DNA from: Gracilariopsis chorda
Lineage: Eukaryota > Rhodophyta > Florideophyceae > Gracilariales > Gracilariaceae
Assembly: GCA_003194525.1 (NCBI GenBank)
Contig: NBIV01000156.1
Span: 146,268-210,267, forward strand
DNA length: 64,000 nucleotides
Reading direction: 5' to 3'
Position numbers and translations under genes: made by a program. The stretch's first letter is position 1; every line of letters starts with the position of its first letter. Shown piece by piece: positions 1-10,282 of this stretch. Below the pieces are notes generated by a model. The model worked only from the letters and a program-made list of their open reading frames with translations, was not told where the DNA came from and searched no databases.

Positions 1-1416
1 TCACAGAAAGATGGAGCCATTGGAAAAAGAAGTATGAAGTGGAGCTTCTGAGTTGGGCCTCCGGAATGGAAGTCAATGGTCAAGGTCAGGTGTTCAAGAG
101 ATCTCGTTCGGCCAATGCTTTCACATCAAGAACCGTAGAGGACTTATCGATTGTCTTTAGATTGATAAGTGTGGTAGATCACGTTGTACCATCCCAAATG
201 GGTCCAAACCGCGTCCGTCATCAGTGATACTTCATTGACGACAAAATATTGCCAGACAATCTCATCGACGGAGAGCGCACATCCGAGCGCTCTTTAAGTC
301 ACGTTCTGTGTGAAATCAGACGCCAAAGAAGATGATCTCGAGAGCCTGTTATGTCTGGGAAGCACTGGAGGAATCTATTCTCATCCGCCTAGGTCAAAGA
401 TCATTAACTATCTGAATAGGAGACTGGACTATTCTGCGTTTTTTCAGGTGATGAAGACTGGTGATGTTCCCCTTTTCTCTTTATCTCCAGTTCGGTGATA
501 ACGAATTGTGAATGGATATGTTCAAAACAGAAGAATGGCAGCAATCGCTAAATTTAGAAACTTAGATGATCCTGCAAGTCGTTAAACGCGTCCAAGTGGG
601 CGGTAAGCTTATCGTTTGCTCTTGCGAACCGGAGCGAAATGTCATGAGAAGGCCCCCAACTAACTCTCTGCACGCAGTCGGCCACGAGCTTGTTGTTTGA
701 AGATGATGCAAGCGGTTGGAAACGTCTAACAAATCTAATTCTTGCGTTGCACTACAATGCTGGTTCTCTAATCAGACCCCTCCACTGCCTGCCATGTATT
801 CAAAGATAAGAATTCATAAGCGGAGGAAGAGGAGAAAGATGGAAGCTCCTACTTGGAGTGCAATCGGAAGGGTATGGTACGCTCAGATGTGTTGTATGGG
901 GAACATTTGCACTAAAGCAGGAGAGCAGCTGCGGTGCAGATGGAAGCCAAGAAGTAATAGTTCAGAACCCGATTGGAGTGCATGGGCGAAAAGCCATGAG
1001 CTGTTTGCTAAAGAACTAATTAACTATTTGCTTGAAAAGGAGTGCACATAGAGCATCTTGGAGTGTTCAGTTCCAATGTGTTTGGCGCAACATCTTTCTG
1101 CGCCTCTGAGTGGTGTGACTTTGAAACGCACCCTGATTTTGGGCTGAATGCAATTGGATAGCCAAAGCGATAAGTTGCATTCAATATGAGCTTCTGTTTT
1201 TGAAATAAATAAATTTGAAAGCGCGCTGATTTCGAGCAATAAAAATCGGGTTTTTGCACTCCTTTCGCTAACCAATTTTTGCAAAATTTCTATTAGGGAT
1301 TTTGGAGTGGAAAAACGGTTTTACGAGTGCGTGAAGTCGTTCTACTGGAAAGGGATGTAGAACGATGTCGTAAAGTATGTTAAATCATGTCTCCACTGCC
1401 AGCAGAATAAGGGAGA

Positions 1417-2010
1417 ATGGGCAAAAGAAAACGGTCTACTCCAACCACACAGAATTCCAAGAACTGTTGGGAGGTTTTGACGGTGGATGTTTTTACAGAA
1501 ATCCTAACCTCTGACAAAGGAAATGACTCAATGTTTGTCATCGTCGAAATGCTTTCAAAACGATGTATCTTTATCCCAACAAACAAAGGTATTACATCTA
1601 CTGATGTCGTTAGGTTGTTGTTTGAATATGTATGCTCTAAACATGGAATGCCAGAAAGCATAATACTGGATAGACATCCGCTGTTTACGTCGAAGTACTT
1701 TGAAAGAATTATTCACATGCTGAATATTAAGAAGAACATAGCAAGCAAAGGACATCCAAAGAGCGATGGTCAAAGTGAGAATACTATTCGGACATTGAGC
1801 CAGATGCAACGTCGTATCATTCAGAAGAAGCCAATGGAATGGTATTTCTTCCTAAGTGAACTGAAGTTTGAGTACAACGCCATAGAGCACAAGAGCACGA
1901 AGCTAACTCCATTCAAAATCGATCTGGGATACGTTTCTCAGTCTCAACTGGCGAAACAAACGGGTATTTCTTCAAATTGTCAAGCAGCAGTAAACCGTCT
2001 AGAACGATGA
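1417..2010 (+). pseudogene. Ty3/Gypsy integrase core (relic)
   Basis: A 197-codon open stretch with the retroviral integrase (rve) pattern: first Asp in LTVDVFTEIL, second Asp in ILDRHPLFTSKYF, and the catalytic Glu in SDGQSENTIRTL with the usual spacing between the second Asp and the Glu. The family joins element cDNA to host DNA in the nucleus. The CxxC zinc finger (SCLHCQQNK) lies just upstream but in another frame, so no continuous pol exists. The second motif reads LDRHPLF where functional elements have SDRDxxF, a further sign of drift. The ATG at 1417 is only the first Met of the open stretch, not a real start. Confidence 0.8.
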
Positions 2011-2115
2011 GAGAGGTTTAAGTTACTAGCGCTAGATAATCTTTGTGATGCACAAGCACAGCAAATCTACTAAGCCAATCAGAATAGAAGACACGAGTAC
2101 TTCAAAGTTGGGGAC

Positions 2116-2525
2116 TTGGTGACGTTGAATGCGGCTGGTACGGGACTATCATCTCGCACTTATTTTCCAAAGAAATGGAGGCCGAAGTTTGTCAGTCTTC
2201 TATTAGCTACCAAAGCCATGGGTCCAGTGACTTACAGAGTAGAGCTTCCTCCTACAATGAAACGGGTGCACAAGTTTTTTCAATTTAGAAAGCTGAAGAA
2301 GTACTTCAGGGCAGAAACACACAACACTAGTTTGTCGGTAGTAAGTGATGCCGAACGCAATGTGGAAAAAGAAGTCAAAGAAATTCTCGATAAGAAGAAT
2401 TCACGTCCAAAGGTCTACTACCTGGAGTAATTCGAAAATGATACTGAAGCAGGCGCTATTTGGATGGCGAAAGCGAGTTAATGAACTGCAAGGATCTCAT
2501 CAACGCATATGAAAAATCAACGAAA
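2116..2525 (+). pseudogene. Gypsy integrase C-terminus with chromodomain-like tail (relic)
   Basis: The open stretch 2116-2430 has the integrase C-terminal pattern of chromoviruses: a beta-barrel part (GPVTYRVELPPTMKRVHKFF), then a hinge and the start of a chromodomain (EVKEILDKKN). A TAA at 2428-2430 interrupts it. The next codons in the same frame, then a shifted frame to about 2525 (FENDTEAGAIW, then NCKDLINAYEKS), read as the rest of a chromodomain. In this family the chromodomain guides integration toward marked chromatin. The copy is clearly dead. Confidence 0.65.
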
Positions 2526-2540
2526 ACGTCTCATTCGAAA

Positions 2541-3240
2541 AAGAAGGTGAATTTAATATATAACTACGTGAAACCTATTCATTTTTATTACGTAGTGACC
2601 GTTTGTTACGAATTCATATGTTTGAATCCGATTCAACCATAAAGCAACAACAAAAATCTCCATATAAGCTACGCTAGTTTGTGTGACAACGAAAGACACG
2701 CGAAACTTCATCGTTGCAGTGTGTAAGCGTGAAATTCAATTGCTATAATCTCTCCTCTCTCAAAATTAGCGTTTTGCTGGATTACCACTGCGCTAATGGA
2801 TCAATTGGGAACTCCCAGTGGCCCTTACTTTGGACAAAATACATTAATCTGCCCACCTGTTTGTGCCGACCTTCCTGCTGGTGCGATTTGGAATGAAGTC
2901 AAATGGATACGCAACTGGGTCTGCCTCAAAAAATTGACCTTCATGCCAGAGACTAAGGGGCGTTCTACGAGTTGATGTGGCTGATAAGCAAAAACAGGAA
3001 AGTTAGTCTAGACCAATAGGAAGCATCCACGTCTCAGAAGATTATTTCCAAGTCTTCATCTTGTGTCAGGGCGAAGATTTCCACCGACAAGGAAACAACG
3101 ACCGTTGCATTGCATAAACCCTCTGAAACCGAAAGAACTCCAGTTGTGTTCTTCCTGTCGATAAGAGGGCAATGGAGGGCTCATAAGCGCAATATCACAA
3201 CTAGAACGCTTGGTCACAATCTGAACACAACCAAGAAAAT
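2541..3240. other. Spacer between Gypsy relic and Harbinger unit
   Basis: About 700 bases with no ORF that I recognise. It should hold one terminal inverted repeat of the neighbouring Harbinger-type element, but I could not match a repeat by eye to the other side near 6.7-7.2 kb. Confidence 0.4.
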
Positions 3241-3348
3241 GTTTCGAGCCACAACGACGGTAATAACACCCCAAACACCGACCCTCCCCATGCCAATCAC
3301 ACCGTACATCCCACAATACGTCCTACAACAGTTTCTGAAGCATTTCAA

Positions 3349-4542
3349 ATGCTCATTGATGCTTTCTTCGACAAAAACCAATGCAAGCAAGCACTAAAAG
3401 CAATTAAAATTGTTGGGGCTCCCAACGCGAAGCTTGATACAAAGGGAAAGTTGATAGCTCAGAAAATGGTACAGAAGCATATAAAACTTAAGGAAGTGAA
3501 CGATTTGATAGCATCCAATGCCACTAATGACAGCAATATTACCGTTTTTCGTCGACTTCCTTCGACAAAAGTACGAATACGACGAGGGGAAGACAAATCT
3601 GAGGTCATAGAATACATACGAGGAAACGCACCAACTACTGTTGATGGAGAACATGTGATGAATAGCTCAAATATAAGTGAACCACAGCCCACATTGAGCG
3701 TATCAATGGATGGAAGGCGTCCTGCTTTTGAAGCGGCCGAATTCTGTAGACTACTCCATGTTCTTGCAGAAAAAAGAATGACAGGTACGCGACAGAAGTT
3801 AATGCAATGCTACGATCGGGAGCAACTTGATCAAGAGATAACCGATCCGTGGACAGAAGAAATTGCTCCTCTTTTTAATGATCGCCAGTTTAAACCAAGG
3901 ACAAACACACTGTTATCGGGAGGTGTGGCACTGAGTGATACTTGCATGATTAATCCTGCCCTAAGACCTCATTTCCGTGATGGAGGTGTCTTGAAAAGAA
4001 AGTTTGGGGAATTCAAGAGTTTATATGGCACTTGTATTTCTGGATACGAGGCTTCTGGGCAAGGATATCCTGAAGCTTTTGCAACATTTGCTAACGGGAA
4101 GTCATATATTTTGTATGCGTTTTGCTTTTTAGAACAACACCCGATTCTCCAGCCACTCGCAATAAGGGCATTGGATAGTGAGGCACAAAGGGAGGAAGGA
4201 GTTGGACGTGGATATGATGGATATGGTTTTGGCGGTCCAGAGTTTCGAGCGCACAACAAGAGAAGGAAGTCAAAGAATCAGGAAATTAATGTGGTGGGAG
4301 TGGATAGTCTCGTGTCGGCATTGTGGACTCCTGATGATAGCATTTCGAGAGAGCTACAAGGTGCGGAAAGAGATAAGATGCGATTTGAGGCTCTTGACGC
4401 ACAGGCGCGTTCGGCGTGTTCTACGCTGAACGCTATTTCAAGGACGAAAGAAATGCTACAGCAGGCATCAAATGATGATGACAAAGCAGTGTTTCAAAGA
4501 ATGTTGAAGAAACTTATGGGTAATTTGGGTTCAGCAGAGTAG
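3349..4542 (+). CDS. Harbinger accessory (ORF1-like) protein, hypothetical
   Basis: 397 codons with no stop. A central region (about residues 125-270) contains RPAFEAAEFCRLLHVLAE, DPWTEEIAPLFND and a Trp-poor helical stretch. A basic patch (HNKRRKSKNQ, about residue 300) could be a nuclear signal, and the C-terminus is helical (about 340-397). Position and orientation opposite a Harbinger transposase suggest the DNA-binding/nuclear-import partner; no Myb/SANT motif is clear, so this is inferred from context. The frame stays open upstream to about 3241 with protein-like Asn/Pro/Thr-rich sequence but no ATG before an in-frame stop. The true start may therefore lie in an upstream exon or have been lost, and Met at 3349 is a fallback. 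Confidence 0.55.
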   Translation: MLIDAFFDKNQCKQALKAIKIVGAPNAKLDTKGKLIAQKMVQKHIKLKEVNDLIASNATNDSNITVFRRLPSTKVRIRRGEDKSEVIEYIRGNAPTTVDGEHVMNSSNISEPQPTLSVSMDGRRPAFEAAEFCRLLHVLAEKRMTGTRQKLMQCYDREQLDQEITDPWTEEIAPLFNDRQFKPRTNTLLSGGVALSDTCMINPALRPHFRDGGVLKRKFGEFKSLYGTCISGYEASGQGYPEAFATFANGKSYILYAFCFLEQHPILQPLAIRALDSEAQREEGVGRGYDGYGFGGPEFRAHNKRRKSKNQEINVVGVDSLVSALWTPDDSISRELQGAERDKMRFEALDAQARSACSTLNAISRTKEMLQQASNDDDKAVFQRMLKKLMGNLGSAE

Positions 4543-4573
4543 ATGTATCATCGTAAAGTACCTGGGAAAGGTT

Positions 4574-4990
4574 ATGGAAGGGGAGGTGGACACTATGAGG
4601 CTTCGATTGGCGCGGGAGACCGACTTTGCAGAAGCAGGCTGGAGGTTAACGGACGATGGTATGCTACTTTGGGATGAACAAGGGAAGCAACATGTCCGTG
4701 AAGACGAGAATAGAGCAGTGAACAGCGAAGAAGTGTACCTGTCGTACTTTTTGATGAACGCTGCACAATTGTGCGGTAATGATGGGGCTCTTGTTGGTGT
4801 TAAACTGGCAGGTCTAAAGAGAAAGGCAAAATCCGTGAGCGATGTAGGTGCAGCTATGGCACGAGTCACTGCGAAAAGGGGCCCAAGGAGGGTGGCAGGA
4901 TTGCGATCCTGCACGAAGGTGCACGGTTTGATCGATGCAGAAATGGCAGTGTACATTTCTCATACCGGAACTTGTAGATTTAACAAGTGA
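4574..4990 (+). CDS. Hypothetical small protein behind the accessory ORF
   Basis: 138 codons starting 31 bases after the accessory ORF stop, on the same strand, with ordinary charged composition (RLARETDFAEAGWRLTDDG near residue 10, basic KRKAK near residue 83). I do not recognise a domain. It could be a third ORF of the transposon, a former exon of it, or a chance ORF. Against chance: it is sizeable and tightly spaced. Against a real gene: its opposite strand is also open over 141 codons (4531-4956), so openness alone is weak evidence. Confidence 0.3.
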   Translation: MEGEVDTMRLRLARETDFAEAGWRLTDDGMLLWDEQGKQHVREDENRAVNSEEVYLSYFLMNAAQLCGNDGALVGVKLAGLKRKAKSVSDVGAAMARVTAKRGPRRVAGLRSCTKVHGLIDAEMAVYISHTGTCRFNK

Positions 4991-5291
4991 TGTCAAGCAG
5001 TACTATTTGCCTTGTCAACGGAGCTCTGCGACAAGAGCTTGACATATGATGTTGAGGAGTTGTCTAAGTCACAGGAAGCGAGTGCGATGCGAAAAGTAGG
5101 AGGTTGGAAGGTCGCAAAGGTTGCTTGGCGAGGGAAGCATGGGGCTTGAGAACAGTGGGGTGGCCAGAACAGCCTGATAAATGGAGGTCAGAGGAAGAAA
5201 GCATGCGGCAACAAAGGTAGAAGTTTTTCGGTCGCGCTGGAACGCGAAGCCAAGAACACAGGGAATAGCAGAACGGAGGCAACTCATGGAG

Positions 5292-6710
5292 TTACATGTT
5301 GTGGCGATTCTGTCTCTTGCGTACAAAACCTAGTCTGCAAAGTTGTTCAGCGAGAGAATCTCTAATCACACTGGTGTCTCTCCTCCACTGTCGTGATCTT
5401 CTGTTATCTCTTTCAGTGTGTAGCATATCTTTAAAGTGGACCATTGGGGAGCCTCTTACACTGTTCAGTTCATGAGTTGGTATCATATCAAACAGTGACC
5501 CGTCGGCATTGTTGATTATGAAATTGTGCAGCTTTACTGTCACCATAATTATAAGTATGGAATTCGCAATTGGATACCGTAGTGCCGACCAATATATTCC
5601 AAAGCAAGAAACTAACATGCCGAATGCTTGCTCGGCACAAACCCGACAAGAAGAATGATAATAATTGAATGCATCTTGCTTCCCAGTTAGTCCTTTACCA
5701 GAATATGGAGTTAGAAGTCTTCCATCATTAGGGTACGCATCTTCTGCGACCACGGTGGCCCAGATCGGAAGAAAATCACCTTTCAACAAGTCGTAAAGCC
5801 ATGTTGCAGCCAAAGCAGTCGAATCGTGCGTACCCCCCGCTTGCCGAGCGGATATAAATGAAAACTTGTAGTTTGCTTCTACTGCTGCTTGCACAACGAT
5901 GGCAAAGAATCCCTTTCTGTTATAGTACTTTTTTGGATCTGCGGCATCCGATATTGCAGGGCGATGTATCTCGATAGCAATACCATCCAGAGATGCTATT
6001 ATACCATCAAACGGAGATTTTCGTAGTTGTTGAAACTGCCTTGCGCTTATAAGACATTCCTTTTCGGTGGATGGAAAGTGCAAACCTGGAAGTACTCTAT
6101 TCAAAGCACACAAGGTTCCCTCAAATACACGATAAACAGTAGAAACGGCAATATCGTACGGCCAATACAGATCCAGATAACTAGCTCCGGCTAGTAATGG
6201 TAGCGTCATGAACAGCATTACAGCTGGTGAAACGGCACCTGCAACAGCTGAATCTGATCTTTGACCGCGTTTGAGTGTTTGGTACAAAGCAGAGTGTAGA
6301 AGAAAAAATTGCGCCTTCCTAAGTCGGTCGATGCGAGCGAAGAGTGCATCAGATATGTTACATATGTGTCTTTGGTAATTAAACGGAGGTCTTGGCAGAA
6401 TAGATTTTGTGTTATGCAGCATTTTGTTGGAGAGTGCAATCGTAAGAACAGTGTTTGGAATGTGGAGAGCTACTCGATGAATCCATTGTTGACTATTTAT
6501 TCGTGACCGTGGTTTGCGTATGCTGGATACCTGCAAAGCTTTGACAGCGTCTTGGACTCGGCGGTCCAACATAGGGTCTACAAAGCATGGACTCGAACGA
6601 GTCATATCCAGGGTTGATGGCACCCTTGCTTTCCAGACTGAGAGAACGCTTTTTTTCTTGGAAACTTGGAAAAAACGCTGCCAAAAGTTTCTTTTTATCA
6701 TCAGCGTCAA
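5292..6710 (-). CDS. PIF/Harbinger DDE transposase (DDE_Tnp_4-like)
   Basis: 472 codons, uninterrupted, about the usual length for the family. The nuclease core is readable: first Asp at D242 (IIASLDGIAIEIHRP), then YYNRKGFFAIVVQA (263-275), GTHDS (D296), VVAEDAYP (D324) and the terminal Glu in CAEQAFGML (E360), followed by the helical LRYPIANS and LHNFIINN segments. An N-terminal helical region (about 110-210) should contain the helix-turn-helix that binds the ends. The family cuts and pastes DNA in the nucleus together with a second element-encoded protein, here probably the convergent 3349-4542 ORF. The catalytic residues are present, so the protein may be active. The start could also be a later Met; the first 35 residues are basic and weakly conserved-looking. 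Confidence 0.85.
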   Translation of the reverse strand: MTLMIKRNFWQRFFQVSKKKSVLSVWKARVPSTLDMTRSSPCFVDPMLDRRVQDAVKALQVSSIRKPRSRINSQQWIHRVALHIPNTVLTIALSNKMLHNTKSILPRPPFNYQRHICNISDALFARIDRLRKAQFFLLHSALYQTLKRGQRSDSAVAGAVSPAVMLFMTLPLLAGASYLDLYWPYDIAVSTVYRVFEGTLCALNRVLPGLHFPSTEKECLISARQFQQLRKSPFDGIIASLDGIAIEIHRPAISDAADPKKYYNRKGFFAIVVQAAVEANYKFSFISARQAGGTHDSTALAATWLYDLLKGDFLPIWATVVAEDAYPNDGRLLTPYSGKGLTGKQDAFNYYHSSCRVCAEQAFGMLVSCFGIYWSALRYPIANSILIIMVTVKLHNFIINNADGSLFDMIPTHELNSVRGSPMVHFKDMLHTERDNRRSRQWRRDTSVIRDSLAEQLCRLGFVRKRQNRHNM

Positions 6711-6784
6711 CTCGTAGAGTACCCCTAAGTTCCAGCGAAAACAGAATATTGCCAGCTATGTGTCATTCTCGCAATGAAGGGTAG

Positions 6785-8385
6785 AAAGCTAGATTGCTGT
6801 ATGTTTTGGGCACTTGTCACCTCATTACAGCGGTTTCGTGTAGATTCTAACTGTAGAAGGTTAGCAGTTGCTCCTAAATGGACTAGGAACAAACTTTGAA
6901 GAAACGAAGACTACAGTTTGGCACGATAGTGAGAAAAACCGTGGCCCCTGCTTGATCAAGAAAGATTATCCTGTCCTGTAGTACCGAGCTAAGCTCTGTC
7001 TTCTAGGTACAGCGGATGAATAGTGCTTCTTCTCAACCTGCAGCAGCCGTGTTACGCTCACTACCAAATCTTCTATTTCATATATAACGCGGACAAAGAT
7101 ATCGTGTTTGTATTGGACAGCCTGAGATAACTGTTTATGCAAGCAGTTTTAGTAAACCAAAGATCGGATATCTCTAAAAAAGTATTATTTATTCCTTTAG
7201 GGTCAGTTTCATCAAATGTTTGGGTGGTTAGAGTTAGTTAAAAACTAGTCATTGTAACGGTTTAGGCTAGAAGATAGCTAAAACCTAAGCTATGAATTTA
7301 TAGAGTTGCATTATAAAACATACATTATAAAATGCTGTAACTATTAAATTACTGAAATAACGCTGGCTGTTGATAACTTTCATATATGCTCTCCGTTTCA
7401 AATTATTGAATTTTGAATATTTTAATTTAAATTTCACTTTTCAGTCTCCTATCAATAGTTTTCCTATCTATAAAAAATCGATTTCGCTCAACGCATTTAT
7501 ATTCTCGCTAGCCCAAGATACTTTAGTGACTATAGTTCAGTAAGTACAGACGCCAAACCAATCGGTTAACATCATTATAATGTTGCCACTAGTCAGTCAT
7601 AAATATCGGCCTGGAATTCTCCAAATAGATTTCCCTGAAATGTTGAGAGTACGTGCTATCAGCGAGCAGGCCTGTACCACAGTTTAGAATCAAGTATCTA
7701 CATGAGTATAAAGTTTCACTGATCAAAATTAAGCCACTGGCATTATCTTATTCGGAGGACGAACTATGTTATTCCAATCATCAGAATATTAGAAGACGCA
7801 TCTACAAACTGACCGCTCTTCTGAGCGCAACATTTACCTTTTTCTGCGACAAACGGTAACTTTTTTTGTCGACAGGTTGCGACGCTGTGATCGGAAAGTA
7901 GAGGCTCTGGTACCTTGCAACCCCCAACACAACCGTCTCTACATATCGGAAACTATGACACCGCAAGAAATGAAGCATTTTTTGTAATTGGTATCATTGT
8001 AACGAGTCCTCTGTGCGGGAAACACACAATTTAACTATCAGCAATGTTTTGCCACAAATGTCGGTGATTTTAATCTGCGAGTCTACTCAAAAGTGTAGCT
8101 CAAAAATCAGATGAAACAAGAGAACAAACCAAGACTTGTGCGTCGTGGTTGATAAATCAGAGTCGTAGAGTAATCTTAGCCCTCTATCCATAGCTCTCAA
8201 GGGCAACAGAACAGGACCCGTGGAGTTTCGAACTATATTAACACATGAGAATGAGGAGATAGAAAGTGATTCTGGAAGAAATCTTTCTTTGCCACAATTA
8301 CAGTTCTCCTTACATAAAAAGATATCAACGAAGGCAAACTGTCACTCTAGAGTATGTCCGATCCGAGGTGGCTACTCCTCTGAAT
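6785..8385. other. AT-rich gene-free stretch
   Basis: About 1.6 kb, noticeably AT-rich between 7050 and 7650, with only short ORFs on either strand and no repeats or structural RNA that I could recognise. It may include the far end of the Harbinger element. Confidence 0.5.
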
Positions 8386-9027
8386 TTAGAACGAAGGAAC
8401 CCTTCGACGACCGTAGGGAGTGTCATTATCATGGACAACACCATCCACACCTTCCTCAGCATTTTGAAAAGTCGTTCCCTGCCTAGGATTATGATGCAGC
8501 ATGTTCATGTTGTACATATCGTTAACGTCTCCCGACGAAGGCTTATTTCTCGCTCGGAGGTTTTGCAGGGCCCTTCTTTCCTCCTCCAAAGCTCTGAAGT
8601 AAGCCGCATTATGATAGTCCTCATAGCGAGCTTTTTGAGCAAACGTATTTAACAATCGTCGGAGATTATCCACCTTTCCATGCAATTCACCCACATATCG
8701 GAGCATCGGCTCGACAAAAGAAGGCTCGACATCTGCAAACTCCCTGGACTTGCGAAGTGCACAGTTCCTGAATCGACTCTGCTCTGCCCTTGAATGCAGC
8801 ATGCTGTTGATTTGTGCAAGCATGCTAATTAAAAGTCCATTCGTAATGGGGGCAGCGGCTAAGGTTAGCGAGAAAGTGTATCGAATCACTTGTTTGAGGA
8901 CAGAGTATAGTGGAAGAGAAAATGGAAAAGCATAGAGTAGATACGCCATGCTCATCGAAATGAGAATGCGAAGCATGGATGTGTTGAGCGTGACAAACAA
9001 GTTAGTGGTGAGCTTTGTCTTCGGCAA
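8386..9027 (-). CDS. Hypothetical membrane protein with coiled-coil C-half
   Basis: 213 codons, of which the first 17 may be untranslated since a better start is Met18 (8976). Residues about 18-72 form two hydrophobic segments (MLRILISMSMAYLLYAF and FSLTLAAAPITNGLLISML) separated by a short basic turn, so an integral membrane protein or a signal-anchor protein. Residues about 100-165 are charged and helical (KVDNLRRLLNTF, YFRALEEERRALQNL), consistent with a coiled coil. The tail is Asn/Gly/Met-rich. I recognise no family. It stands alone between the Harbinger unit and a gene-free region. It could be a chance ORF, but the ordered membrane then coiled-coil layout argues for a real small gene. 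Confidence 0.4.
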   Translation of the reverse strand: MPKTKLTTNLFVTLNTSMLRILISMSMAYLLYAFPFSLPLYSVLKQVIRYTFSLTLAAAPITNGLLISMLAQINSMLHSRAEQSRFRNCALRKSREFADVEPSFVEPMLRYVGELHGKVDNLRRLLNTFAQKARYEDYHNAAYFRALEEERRALQNLRARNKPSSGDVNDMYNMNMLHHNPRQGTTFQNAEEGVDGVVHDNDTPYGRRRVPSF

Positions 9028-10282
9028 AACTGCAACGGAGGAGAGAAAAAGTTTTTCTGTCGGTTGTAGGGGTAGCGTTGTGTTGACAGCTTTAAAAAGC
9101 GTTTGTGAAGAGGATGCAATGAATGAAGGTCGATATCGGAAGTGGAATCAGTGACATGGACATCGAAATGAGTTCTGAAGAAGTATTACGGATTTTGAAC
9201 TTTGTTTAGGAAGTAATGGCGGCGGTTGGGCCGGAGGAAGTGGACTGAGTAAAGGGCACAAAGCGGAGAACACGAAACTGCGGCGGACAAGACGGAGAAG
9301 TGTGCTTACAGATGAGCATCGACTGGAGCCAGGAGCAGCAAAAGGCAGTCATAGGAAATCATGAGAATCAACATAATTAAAAGAGTAGTTGTAGCTATTA
9401 ATGAACGATGCGATTTTAATGAACGAGTTTGTCTCTCTGTCAATAAGGTTGCTTGTAGTGTTGCAATTACGCGTATGAGGGTTAAAAGGGTTATCCCTAG
9501 GATAACCCTTGTGTACTTGCGGTTGTGCGCTGTATTCACGGAGCGAATAGACGTTTCGACGAGTGGCGAAATGATGGTACAGAAAATGTCGTTAATTAGG
9601 TCTTTGTTACACTTTTATGTGATTAGAAGTTGGCTGGGGGTGGGTTTCTTTAAACAAAACGGGCCGGCAGGATAGGGAGCGAAGCGGAACGAAATGTCAT
9701 TCCGAGCATTGTGTTTTAAACGCAAGATGCGGCACCGGGGGAGTAATTTTGCTGCCGAGAAAAGGGATTTCAACGGGCAGCACATGATGACGAGCGTGAC
9801 TGATGAGTTGTGGCGGGATTATAGAACTGCAGCGAGATGGGGGAGGAACAGCAGCCGTCCGAATGACAGAGAGTGCGTTCTGTTAGTGTGAGCCAAGAGT
9901 GGGGAAGGGGTGCTATGCGTGAATTTCTCGCAACAAGATGTCGGGCGAGGCGTGTGAAGAGGGAGGGGTACAAGTTGGAGAAGAAGCGAAAACGTTAGAA
10001 AGCTGTTGAAGACGGGGGCGTTGAGCTCGTTGAAGCCGGCCTTGAAGCCCGTCTAGGAACGGTTTACTAGTACAAACGGTGGCACAGCTGTGCAACGCAG
10101 GCACGTGTCACCGCTGGCTGGACCGTGGCGCAGGCTAACTAAAAACAGAAGAATCTTCTCTGATGATATGACGTCACGGCGCCAAGCGCGCGTTTCCGAT
10201 GGCGTGACGGCGTCGTCGCGCACGCGGCGGAGTCGGACGGCGCAGCTGCACCGGCGCGGGATGACCGAAGCGCCGCTTCGCC
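9028..10282. other. Gene-free spacer
   Basis: Only short overlapping ORFs on both strands. The one clear structure is the 25-base palindrome at 9486-9510, listed separately. Confidence 0.45.
9486..9510. repeat. Perfect 11-bp inverted repeat, 3-nt centre
   Basis: AAGGGTTATCC, then CTA, then its exact reverse complement. It could form a short cruciform or serve as a dimer-protein binding site. No transcription unit can be tied to it. Confidence 0.85.

Larger units (their letters stand above)
1..2540 (+). mobile_element. Decayed Ty3/Gypsy retrotransposon, 3' pol remnant
   Basis: Seen: a CxxC-bearing integrase zinc finger (about 1316-1440), a DDE integrase core (1417-2010), an integrase C-terminal part and a chromodomain-like tail (2116-2525) follow each other on the plus strand in the order of chromodomain Gypsy elements. 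They are broken by stops and frame changes: the zinc finger is in frame 2 with an internal stop, the integrase in frame 1. No LTR, protease or convincing reverse transcriptase is visible in the first kilobase, where only short non-matching ORFs occur. The element is therefore an old 3' fragment and both ends are undefined. It is a different family from the Gypsy element at the right end of the window, since the integrase residues differ and it lacks that element's dense mini-hairpins. Confidence 0.75.
3241..6784. mobile_element. PIF/Harbinger-type DNA transposon (ends undefined)
   Basis: Two ORFs point at each other: an accessory ORF on plus (3349-4542, with a small ORF 4574-4990 behind it) and a DDE transposase on minus (5292-6710). 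A separate transposase and DNA-binding accessory protein is the hallmark of PIF/Harbinger elements, and a second decayed pair with the same convergent layout lies at 35.8-37.9 kb. Both main ORFs are open over their whole length, which suggests a fairly recent copy. Terminal inverted repeats and the usual 3-bp target duplication were not found by eye, so the limits are approximate. Confidence 0.6.

Noticed and set aside
1..1050. Reverse transcriptase/RNase H of the left Gypsy relic
   Set aside because: No catalytic motif (such as YxDD or TDxS) could be found in any frame.
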